From Oscillospiraceae bacterium (lineage in GTDB: Bacteria; Bacillota; Clostridia; Oscillospirales; Oscillospiraceae), in contig JAFWDQ010000009.1 of the NCBI GenBank assembly GCA_017516065.1, positions 1-50,022 of the forward strand: a DNA stretch of 50,022 bases. The letters run 5' to 3'. Under the pieces are notes generated by a model. It was not told the DNA's origin. It was given only the letters and a program-made list of their open reading frames with translations, and did no database searches. Of this stretch, positions 32,516 through 40,119 are shown piece by piece; the stretch's first letter is position 1, and every line of letters begins with the position of its first letter. Position numbers and translations under genes: made by a program.

Positions 32516-33544
32516 ATGAAAAAGATGACGAAACTGCTTGCTCTGGTCATGGCGCTGGTCCTTGCTCTCGCCCTGACCGCCTGCGGCACCGGCGGCGGCG
32601 AGCCCGCTCCCGCTGACGGCTCCGACACCCAGGAAACTGATGTCCAGCCCGCTCCCGACGCCGAAGCCGCCAGCTACGTGGTCGGTATCTGCCAGCTGGC
32701 TCCCCACGTCGCGCTGGACGCCGCCACCGATGGCTTCAAGGACGCGCTGGAAGAGGCTCTGCCCGGCCAGGTGACGTTCAAGGAAGGCAACGCCGCCGGC
32801 GACAGCCCCACCTGCGCCACCATCGTCAACGGCTTTGTGGCTGAGAACGTCGATCTGATCATGGCCAACGCCACCCCTGCCCTCCAGGCCGCAGCCGCCG
32901 CCACGGCGGAGATCCCCATCCTGGGCACCTCCGTCACCGAGTACGGCGTGGCGCTTGGCATTGAGAACTTCTCCGGCACCGTGGGCAGCAACGTCTCCGG
33001 CACCTCTGACCTGGCGCCGCTGGACGAGCAGGCCGCCATGCTGCAGGAGTGGTTCCCCGACGCCCAGACCGTGGGTCTGGTCTACTGCTCCGCCGAGCCC
33101 AACAGCCAGTATCAGGTGGACACCGTTCAGGCCGCTCTGGAGGGCCTGGGCTACACCTGCACCCAGTATCCCTTCTCCGACACGAATGACATGGCCTCTG
33201 TGGTCCAGAACGCCGTGGACAACAGCGACGTGCTGTATGTGCCCACTGACAACACGCTGGCCAACAACACCGGCGTGGTGGACAACATCTGCCGTCCCGC
33301 CGGCGTGCCCGTCATCGCCGGTGAAGAGGGCATCTGCGCCGGCTGCGGCGTGGCCACTCTGTCCATCAGCTACTATGACCTGGGCTACACCACCGGTCAG
33401 ATGGCCGCGAAGATCCTCACCGGCGAGGCCAACGTCGCCGAGATGCCCATCGAGTACGCGCCTCAGGTGACCAAGAAGTTCAATCCCGCCATCTGCGAGG
33501 ATCTGGGCCTGACCGCGCCCGACGGCTACGAGGCCATCGGCTAA
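32516..33544 (+). CDS. ABC transporter substrate-binding lipoprotein (TrpX-like family)
   Basis: 342 residues. Lipobox LALALTACGTGGG near residue 22, an acidic Pro-rich linker, then a type 1 periplasmic-binding fold of the ABC_sub_bind family (YVVGICQLAPHVALDAAT; GNAAGDSPTCATIVNGFVAE; LVYCSAEPNSQYQVD). Relatives with this gene order bind aromatic amino acids (TrpX) or other small organics. The N-terminal signal closely resembles that of the lipoprotein at 26106-27338, but the domains are of different families. It has a consensus promoter and is followed by a strong hairpin before the permease, so it should be the most abundant member. Confidence 0.92.
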   Translation: MKKMTKLLALVMALVLALALTACGTGGGEPAPADGSDTQETDVQPAPDAEAASYVVGICQLAPHVALDAATDGFKDALEEALPGQVTFKEGNAAGDSPTCATIVNGFVAENVDLIMANATPALQAAAAATAEIPILGTSVTEYGVALGIENFSGTVGSNVSGTSDLAPLDEQAAMLQEWFPDAQTVGLVYCSAEPNSQYQVDTVQAALEGLGYTCTQYPFSDTNDMASVVQNAVDNSDVLYVPTDNTLANNTGVVDNICRPAGVPVIAGEEGICAGCGVATLSISYYDLGYTTGQMAAKILTGEANVAEMPIEYAPQVTKKFNPAICEDLGLTAPDGYEAIG

Positions 33545-33634
33545 AGTTTTTCGAGCCAAAACCAACGCAAGCGCTGGATTTCGGTCCGAGAGAACCGCGC
33601 TCCGCGGGGCGCTGACGCAAAACCGAAAAACACG

Positions 33635-33675
33635 AAAAACAGCGGAAAAGGGGCTTCCCCTTTTCCGCTGTTTTT
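33635..33675 (+). terminator. Terminator between lipoprotein and permease genes
   Basis: AAAAACAGCGGAAAAGGGG (33635-33653), CTT loop, CCCCTTTTCCGCTGTTTTT (33657-33675). A 19-bp perfect stem ending in T; the permease depends on read-through or an unseen promoter. Confidence 0.9.
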
Positions 33676-33748
33676 GATATACTGATTTTTATATTGATTG
33701 TGGGTCCGGAATCCCCCTTTATTTTTCTCGCATTGGAGTGAACCGACT

Positions 33749-34717
33749 ATGATGGGTTTCATCAGCGCGCTGCCGGGCGCCATATCCCAGGGACTGATCT
33801 GGGGCATCATGGCAATCGGCGTTTACATCACCTTTAAGATACTGGACATCGCCGATCTGACGGTAGACGGCTCCTTCTGTACCGGCGGCGCGGTGTTCGT
33901 CGTCCTGTTCACCGGCGGCCACAACGTCTGGGTGGCGCTGGTCGCGGCGATCCTGGCGGGCATGCTGGCCGGGCTGGTCACCGGCGTTCTCCACACGCTG
34001 TGCGGCATCCCGGCGATCCTGGCGGGCATTCTGACCCAGCTGGGCCTGTGGTCGGTGAACATCGCCATCATGGGCATGAAGGCCACCGTTGCCATCAACG
34101 TGACGACGCCGGAGCTGCTGGACAAGCTGCTGGTCTCCCTGCGCTTCGTCCGGGACGCGGTCACCGGCGTACGGCCCTTCTACCGCCATCCCATCATCGT
34201 GGTGGGCCTGTTCACCGTGGTGCTCATCGCCCTTCTGTACTGGTTCTTCGGCACGGAGCAGGGCAGCGCCCTGCGGGCCACCGGCTCCAATCACAACATG
34301 GCCCGGGCCCAGGGCATCAACACCAACTACTCCATCGTGCTGGGGCTGATCATCTCCAACGGTCTGGTGGCCCTCTCCGGCTGCCTGCTGGCCCAGTACA
34401 ACAGCGCCTGTGAGATCAACATGGGCCGGGGCGCCATCGTCATCGGCCTTGCCGCCGTCATCATCGGCGAGGTGCTCTTCTCAAAGATATTCCACAATTT
34501 TGCCCTGAAGCTGCTCTCTGTGGCTCTGGGCGCCATCATCTACTATATCGTCCTGCAGGCGGTGCTGGCCACAGGCCTCAACGCCAATTATCTCAAGCTG
34601 CTCTCCGCCGTGGTGGTGGCCATCTTCCTGGCGGCCTCCTACTGGAAGAGCAAGTACACCCGCAAGAAATTCCGTCCCTCCGACATAGGAAAGATTGGAG
34701 GCGAGTCCGATGCTTGA
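33749..34717 (+). CDS. ABC transporter permease (TrpY-like)
   Basis: 322 residues with about nine hydrophobic segments. LDIADLTVDGSFCTGGAVF near residue 35, LHTLCGIPAILAGILTQLGL and ALRATGSNHNMARAQGIN (ATPase contact loop) are typical of the LivH-like permeases that accompany ABC_sub_bind lipoproteins. A single permease gene implies a homodimeric channel. Start at MMGFISAL after GGAGTG. Overlaps the ATPase gene by eight bases. Confidence 0.92.
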   Translation: MMGFISALPGAISQGLIWGIMAIGVYITFKILDIADLTVDGSFCTGGAVFVVLFTGGHNVWVALVAAILAGMLAGLVTGVLHTLCGIPAILAGILTQLGLWSVNIAIMGMKATVAINVTTPELLDKLLVSLRFVRDAVTGVRPFYRHPIIVVGLFTVVLIALLYWFFGTEQGSALRATGSNHNMARAQGINTNYSIVLGLIISNGLVALSGCLLAQYNSACEINMGRGAIVIGLAAVIIGEVLFSKIFHNFALKLLSVALGAIIYYIVLQAVLATGLNANYLKLLSAVVVAIFLAASYWKSKYTRKKFRPSDIGKIGGESDA

Positions 34718-35504
34718 GGTCAAACACATCTACAAGACCTTCAATCCCGGCACGATCAATGAAAAGACCGCCCTCCGCGACGTGTCCCTGCGGCTGGAGG
34801 AGGGCGAGTTTGTCACGGTCATCGGCGGCAACGGCGCCGGCAAGAGCACCCTGCTCAATGCCGTGGCCGGCACATGGCCGGTGGACGCCGGAAGCATCTC
34901 CATCGACGGCGTCGACGTCACCGGGATGTCGGAGCACAAGCGGGCCAAATATATCGGCCGTGTATTCCAGGACCCCATGATGGGCACCGCCGCCAGCATG
35001 CAGATCGAGGAAAACCTCGCCCTGGCCGCCCGGCGCGGCAAGCGCCGGACTCTGCGCCCCGGCATCACCCGGGCAGAGCGCGAGGGATACGTGGAGCGGC
35101 TGAAGATCCTGGACCTGGGACTGGAAGACCGTCTGACAGCCCGGGTGGGACTCCTCTCCGGCGGTCAGCGTCAGGCCCTGACGCTGCTGATGGCCACTCT
35201 CATCAAGCCTAAACTGCTGCTGCTGGACGAGCACACCGCCGCTCTGGACCCCAAGACCGCCGCCAAGGTGCTGGATGCCACGGAGCGCATCATCGCCAAG
35301 GACAATCTGACTACTCTGATGATCACCCACAACATGAAGGACGCCATCGCCCACGGCAACCGTCTGATCATGCTCTACGAGGGCCGCATCGTCATCGACG
35401 TGGCCGGCGAGGAGAAGAAAAACCTCACCGTGGAGCAGCTGCTCAGCCTTTTCAGCAAGGTCAGCGGCTCCGACGAGGCTGACGATACGCTCCTGCTGTC
35501 CTGA
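34710..35504 (+). CDS. ABC transporter ATPase (TrpZ-like)
   Basis: 264 residues. Walker A GGNGAGKST near residue 40, Q-loop VFQDPMMGTAASM, signature LSGGQRQAL near 150, Walker B LLLLDEHTAALDP, switch His in MITHNMKDA. The start was set at MLEVKHIYK, 6 bases after GGAGGCG, not at the longer in-frame start. Energises uptake with the two preceding genes. Confidence 0.95.
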   Translation: MLEVKHIYKTFNPGTINEKTALRDVSLRLEEGEFVTVIGGNGAGKSTLLNAVAGTWPVDAGSISIDGVDVTGMSEHKRAKYIGRVFQDPMMGTAASMQIEENLALAARRGKRRTLRPGITRAEREGYVERLKILDLGLEDRLTARVGLLSGGQRQALTLLMATLIKPKLLLLDEHTAALDPKTAAKVLDATERIIAKDNLTTLMITHNMKDAIAHGNRLIMLYEGRIVIDVAGEEKKNLTVEQLLSLFSKVSGSDEADDTLLLS

Positions 35505-35546
35505 CCGTCACGGTGCGTCCGGCCCCGGACGCCTCTCTGCAGACCG

Positions 35547-35585
35547 AAACGGCGCGGTTTCCATGATGGAAACCGCGCCGTTTTT
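35547..35585 (+). terminator. Terminator of the TrpXYZ-like operon
   Basis: AACGGCGCGGTTTCC pairs with GGAAACCGCGCCGTT around ATGAT, followed by a T run. Confidence 0.93.
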
Positions 35586-35597
35586 CTCAGTTTTTCC

Positions 35598-35624
35598 TCC
35601 CGGGCCGCAGTGCCCGGGATTTTT
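35598..35624 (+). terminator. Second terminator in tandem
   Basis: TCCCGGGC, CGCAGT loop, GCCCGGGA, then TTTTT. A back-up stop 13 bases after the first. A further hairpin, GAGAACG/CGTTCTC (35631-35651), sits just past the converging SLH gene. Confidence 0.75.
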
Positions 35625-35656
35625 CAGCTTGAGAACGTCTCAGCCGTTCTCCCGCA

Positions 35657-38600
35657 TCAGGTGAAATCCTTCCACAGGTAATAGACCACGTCGGAACGCG
35701 GGCAGCTGCTCTTAGGCTCGACGGTCTTGGGCAGGCCATCGAACAGTCCTCTGCCGGTGGCCCAGCTCATCGCCAGCTCGGACCAGTTTTCTCCGCCTGC
35801 GTTGGCGCCGCTGGCACGGCACAGGAAGGTCAGCATCTGGTCCTGGGTCAGGGTGGCCTCCGGAGAGAAGGTCGTCTCGGAGGTGCCCGCCGTGATCCCC
35901 TGCTGCACGGCCCAGAGGACCGCCTGGGTGTAGTACTCGTCCGCGGCAACGTCCGTGAAGGGATTGATGCCGGTGGCGCTGGGACGGCCCATGGTGCGCC
36001 ACAGGAACGTCACGGCCTGGGCCCGCGTCACGGGATCGGCGGGCGAGAAGGTCGTATTGCTGGTACCGGTGGTGATCTCCTTCTGGACGGCCCAGGTCAC
36101 GGCGTCGGCGTAATAGGCGCCGGCGGGCACGTCAACAAAGGTGGAGGTGGCGCTGCCCGGAACAATGATCTTCAGCGTACCGTCGGCAAGCTTTCCGCTG
36201 TTGCTGTATACGGTATAGGAAGCGGTGAAGGTGCCGGGCCGGATGGGCACGAAGTACAGCTGGTTCATCGCCTGGGCCGTGATATTGGTTCCGGCATCCA
36301 GCACTGCGCTGCGGTCATTCAGATACAGGTTGCCCACCGTGCCGGAGGTGTTGGTGAACCGGACATAGGTCCAGGACCCGCCCACGGCGTTGGTGATCGC
36401 GCTGCTGAGCTGCGCGCCGCCCGTACCGCCGGCAAGGGGCTTGCTGAAAACGTACGGCAGGGTATCGGGCAGGGTCAGACTGCAGTTGACGCCGCCGGAA
36501 TTGATCACGCAGTTGGCCGAGCCAGAGAGGGTCTGGCCGTTATAGGTCAGCGTGTAGGGGATCCGGAACGTCCCGGAGGACACCGGCTCGAAATACATGG
36601 AGACGTACTGCGCGAAGGTGTAGTCAATGTTTGCCTTGACAGGGGTGCCGTTGGACAGGTGCAGGACGCCCACATCCCTGTTGCCCGTGGAGCTGAAGCG
36701 GATGGTCGCCCTGTTCGGGTCCAGGGTCGTGTTGTACATGGTCCGGAACTGTGAGGCGATGGCGTCCGCCGTGCCGCTGCCTGTGTAATTGAGTCCCAGA
36801 GTGGTATAGACCGTGGGATTATATCCGCTGGAAGAGCCGCCGTTGGACACCTTCACCGCGCAGCTGCGATAGACCGTGGTGTTGTTTCCATCGGTGACCG
36901 TAGCTGTGATCGTGGCTGTGCCTGTGTTCCCGGTGGAGGTGATGGTCGCATAAGTGCCGTCGCCGCAGACCGTGGCGACGTTGGAGTTGGAGGTGGCCCA
37001 GTTCACGCGGTAGTAGGCGTTGCTGGGGGAAACGCTCAGGTTGACGTACTGGGTGGAGTAGGTAGGCATATCAACGCTGATGGGATTCATCGAAACCATC
37101 AGGCTGGTGGACCGGATGTAGATCCGGAAGTCGCCGCTGAGGTAATCCCCCTTATACTCCATGGTATAGGGTATGCTGAAGGTCCCTGTGGCATAGGGCT
37201 CAAAGTACATATTCAGCAGTTCGGTGAACGAGTAATCGACACCGGTCCGGACAGCGCTGCCGTTGCTGAGACGAAGCGCGCCGTACCGGGTCGTGCCGGC
37301 GCTGTTGAACCGTACGACGGCGTTGTTCCCCAGACTGACGCCGAAGTAGCTGCGCCACTGCTTGGCCAGGTTGTCGGAAATGCTGGTGCCGTAGTAATCC
37401 GATCCGATGGTGATGGTCAGGCTGGGATCGTAGGACCGGTGGTGCGCGTCGCCGCCGCCGCCGGAGAAGACTACCACGGGGATGCTTCTGGTAATCTTAT
37501 TGCCGTTGCCGTCCTTGACGGTGGCGACGACAGTGGTTCCGCCGGTCTTCCCCAGACTGGTGACCGTCACGGAGCTGCCGCTGCCCTGGAGATTGATCAG
37601 CTTCGAATCGTCGACGGACCAGGTCACGGTATACGCCGCGTCGGAGGGGGTGACTTTAAGGGTGATGGCCTGGCTGGAACGGGGCGCAAGAGTGATCTGT
37701 GAGGGCGACAATACTGCGTCGGTGATGCTGGCGCCGCCGGCGACTTCAATGGTAATGGTGCCGGAGATGACGTTGCCCCCGTCCTTGATCGTATACTTTG
37801 TGGCAAACGTGCCGTTGGCGGTGGGTTTGAAGTACATATCCTGCATCGAGGCAAAGGAGTAGCTTGCATTCGATTTGACCTGCGTGTCGTCCTGGAGACA
37901 GATCACACCGGTCTTGCCGCTGGGCGAAGCCAGATACACGCTGGCAGAATAGGACAGGTCTGTGCCCATCTTATTGGCATATTCTCTGGCAATGCTCTGG
38001 GCAATCGTGTTGAGTCTGAGCGTAGAGCCCACGGTGGCGGAGGCGGAGGTGTCATAGCTCGCCTCGTTGCTCTGCACCGTCACCACGCAGTACACGGTCT
38101 CGCTGGTGGCGCCGCTGGCGGTATCCACCACGGCGGCGCTGATCCGGGCGCTCTTGCTGCCGGCAACGACGCTGCTCGCCGCGGTGATGGTCACGCTGCT
38201 GCCTTCACCGATGACCGAAGCAACGCCCGTGTTGTCGCTTCTCCAATAGTAGTCGTAGTTGGCCGGGTCGCCGCTGCCGCCGGAAGCGGTGATCGTCAGC
38301 GTCTGGCTCTCGCCGGCGGAGAGCGTCATCTGGGTCTTATCCAGTCTCGCCGAGATGTCCGGGGTGGACTCGGTCACCGTCACGGTCCAGGTTACCGTGG
38401 TATAGTTGGCAGGATTCTTTGCGTCAGAGACCGTCAGCGTAACATGGCCGGTACCGGCAAACCGCGCATAGACCGTGCTGCTGGCTTTGCCGTTGTCGTC
38501 CACGCCCACGTTGTCGCTGCCTTCCCAGGCATAGGTATAGCTGCCGCTGCCGCCGGAGGCCGTGACGGAAACGCCCTCGCTGCCGCCGGCGTTCATGGAC

Positions 38601-39289
38601 AGTCTGCTGGAACCGTCGATCTGGGCCTTCACCGGCGCTTCAGCGGCGATGACCTTGACCTTCAGTGTGGCCGTACCGACGTCGCCGTCCGATCCCCGGG
38701 TGACCTTCAGCGTGATCGTGGCGTTTCCTGCGCCGACGGCCTGGATAACAGCATAGCTGCCGTTGTCATTGACCGAGACCGCGGATGTATTGTCGCAGCG
38801 CCAGTTGTAGGACAGCGTACCGTCGTCTCCGGTGACGATGGCCTCGACGGGAATGCTCTCGTTTTCCGTCAGGGTGATGCTGGAGGGCATGAACTTGGCA
38901 TAGACGTCCTCCAGGTCGTCCTCCTCGATCCAATATATACTTTCGTCCTCTTCAGGATCATTTCTGGCCGGCGGGTCCTCTCTGACCGGCGGGTCCTCTC
39001 TGACCGGCGTATCTTCCTTGGCCGGCGTATCTTCCTTGGCCGGCGTATCTTCCTTGACCGGCGTGTCTTCCTTGACCGGCGTGTCTTCCTTGGCCGGCGT
39101 GTCTTCCTTGGCCGGCGTGTCTTCCTTGACCGGCGTGTCTTCCTTGACTGTCGTATCCTCTTCGACGACACTCGACACGTCGCCTGCGGCATCGTCTTCC
39201 GCCTCTTCGGCGAAGACCGCCGGGGACACGCCCAGAAGCAGGACCAAAGTCAGCAGAATGGCCAGAAGTCGTTTGCTCCTCTGTTTCAT
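35657..39289 (-). CDS. Large SLH-domain surface protein with repeated domains
   Basis: 1210 residues, secreted (signal MKQRSKRLLAILLTLVLLLG, cleavage near AVFAEE). Residues about 45-110 are eleven hexapeptide repeats of the type [VA]KEDTP, a stiff charged spacer. Residues about 130-410 hold three immunoglobulin-like/BIG2-type domains. Four copies of an unrecognised roughly 110-residue unit follow, with the hallmark MYFEP..SGTF.IPYT; two further BIG2-type domains lie between them. Three C-terminal SLH motifs (TFVDVPAGAYYADAVTWAVQ; PFTDVAADEYYTQAVLWAVQ; a degenerate third) would anchor it to cell-wall polymers. AGGAGGAG precedes the ATG. Downstream of the partner-switch genes on the same strand, 35 bases after rsbW. 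Function unknown; adhesion or surface-layer structure is plausible. Confidence 0.9.
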   Translation of the reverse strand: MKQRSKRLLAILLTLVLLLGVSPAVFAEEAEDDAAGDVSSVVEEDTTVKEDTPVKEDTPAKEDTPAKEDTPVKEDTPVKEDTPAKEDTPAKEDTPVREDPPVREDPPARNDPEEDESIYWIEEDDLEDVYAKFMPSSITLTENESIPVEAIVTGDDGTLSYNWRCDNTSAVSVNDNGSYAVIQAVGAGNATITLKVTRGSDGDVGTATLKVKVIAAEAPVKAQIDGSSRLSMNAGGSEGVSVTASGGSGSYTYAWEGSDNVGVDDNGKASSTVYARFAGTGHVTLTVSDAKNPANYTTVTWTVTVTESTPDISARLDKTQMTLSAGESQTLTITASGGSGDPANYDYYWRSDNTGVASVIGEGSSVTITAASSVVAGSKSARISAAVVDTASGATSETVYCVVTVQSNEASYDTSASATVGSTLRLNTIAQSIAREYANKMGTDLSYSASVYLASPSGKTGVICLQDDTQVKSNASYSFASMQDMYFKPTANGTFATKYTIKDGGNVISGTITIEVAGGASITDAVLSPSQITLAPRSSQAITLKVTPSDAAYTVTWSVDDSKLINLQGSGSSVTVTSLGKTGGTTVVATVKDGNGNKITRSIPVVVFSGGGGDAHHRSYDPSLTITIGSDYYGTSISDNLAKQWRSYFGVSLGNNAVVRFNSAGTTRYGALRLSNGSAVRTGVDYSFTELLNMYFEPYATGTFSIPYTMEYKGDYLSGDFRIYIRSTSLMVSMNPISVDMPTYSTQYVNLSVSPSNAYYRVNWATSNSNVATVCGDGTYATITSTGNTGTATITATVTDGNNTTVYRSCAVKVSNGGSSSGYNPTVYTTLGLNYTGSGTADAIASQFRTMYNTTLDPNRATIRFSSTGNRDVGVLHLSNGTPVKANIDYTFAQYVSMYFEPVSSGTFRIPYTLTYNGQTLSGSANCVINSGGVNCSLTLPDTLPYVFSKPLAGGTGGAQLSSAITNAVGGSWTYVRFTNTSGTVGNLYLNDRSAVLDAGTNITAQAMNQLYFVPIRPGTFTASYTVYSNSGKLADGTLKIIVPGSATSTFVDVPAGAYYADAVTWAVQKEITTGTSNTTFSPADPVTRAQAVTFLWRTMGRPSATGINPFTDVAADEYYTQAVLWAVQQGITAGTSETTFSPEATLTQDQMLTFLCRASGANAGGENWSELAMSWATGRGLFDGLPKTVEPKSSCPRSDVVYYLWKDFT
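38958..39155. repeat. 18-bp coding tandem repeat
   Basis: About eleven 18-bp units (plus-strand reading: TTGACCGGCGTGTCTTCC with GAC/GGC and ATC/GTC variants) encode the KEDTP hexapeptides. Near-identity of units at DNA level points to recent expansion by slippage. Copy number probably differs between strains. Confidence 0.9.
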
Positions 39290-39324
39290 GTCAGGACTCC
39301 TCCTTCGATTTTTGCGCGTTCTTT

Positions 39325-39753
39325 TTATATGTTTTTTCCCGCTTCCCGCATGGTCTTGCGGATCCGCAGGATATTTTGTCCGTTCCTGTACTCGTAGCTG
39401 ATCTCATCCATCGTTTTCTTCACCAGAAATACGCCCAGGCCCCCCAGGTCCCGCTCCTCCACGGGAAGCGTCACGTCCGGGTCCTTCCTGGAAAGCGGGT
39501 CATAGGGCTTGCCGTGATCGATAAAAGTGATGATCACCGCCAGGGGAGCCTCCTCCACCTCCACCCGGACGGTGGCCGGGCCGGTGTCCGGATCGTATGC
39601 GTACTGCGCGATATTGCCGAAAAGCTCGTCAATTGCTATATCGATCTGCATTTTCGCTTTTGGGGGACAGTCATAGGCTTCCAGCTGCTCATTGACGAAC
39701 TCCGTTACCGCTGTGATGTTTTCCACGGTGGCTTCAATGGTCAGTTCGTTCAT
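39325..39753 (-). CDS. RsbW-like anti-sigma factor / serine kinase
   Basis: 142 residues, one GHKL ATPase domain. The N box is IDIAIDELFGNIAQYAY near residue 45, G1 is TFIDHGKPYDPL near 85, and G2 is GGLGVFLVKKTMDEISYEY near 110. Such kinases bind and inhibit a sigma factor or other target and phosphorylate a STAS antagonist, here probably the product of the gene 12 bases upstream. No sigma factor gene lies nearby, so the target may be something else. Start at the second ATG, 7 bases from GGAGG. Confidence 0.9.
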   Translation of the reverse strand: MNELTIEATVENITAVTEFVNEQLEAYDCPPKAKMQIDIAIDELFGNIAQYAYDPDTGPATVRVEVEEAPLAVIITFIDHGKPYDPLSRKDPDVTLPVEERDLGGLGVFLVKKTMDEISYEYRNGQNILRIRKTMREAGKNI

Positions 39754-39765
39754 GATCATGCCTCC

Positions 39766-40062
39766 TCACACGATGGTCAGGATTTCTGAAAATCCGGTGA
39801 TTTCAAAGATCTCCATGATATTTTCGCTGACGTTTTTTACGGTCATGACGCCCTGCTTGTTCATCGCCTTCTGGGCGGCGAGCAGGACCCGCAGGCCGGC
39901 GGAGGAAAGATACTCCAGCTTTTCCAGATCCAGTGTCAGGTCCGTGATGCTGTCCAGGGCGCTTTTGATTGCCTGGTCCAGCTCCGGTGCAGTCGTCGTA
40001 TCCAGCCGGCCTTCCAGTGCCAGGTCCAGTTTTTCTCCGTTTTGATCGGTTCGGATGGTCAT
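39766..40062 (-). CDS. STAS-domain anti-sigma factor antagonist
   Basis: 98 residues, a single SpoIIAA/RsbV-like STAS domain. LDLALEGRLDTTTAPELDQA opens the fold; LEKLEYLSSAGLRVLLAAQK near residue 50 carries the conserved phosphorylatable Ser. When unphosphorylated it would sequester the adjacent kinase. AAGGAGG before ATG. Lies between the symporter fusion and the RsbW-like gene. Confidence 0.93.
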   Translation of the reverse strand: MTIRTDQNGEKLDLALEGRLDTTTAPELDQAIKSALDSITDLTLDLEKLEYLSSAGLRVLLAAQKAMNKQGVMTVKNVSENIMEIFEITGFSEILTIV

Positions 40063-40119
40063 TGAGGTTCCTCCTTCACAGCAGTCAGCTGTTCAAACGT
40101 CATTTCAGACGCAGTTATT

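Noticed and set aside
38958-39155. Short regular repeats resembling a CRISPR array
   Set aside because: The 18-bp units are directly adjacent without spacers and encode in-frame KEDTP hexapeptides of the SLH protein.
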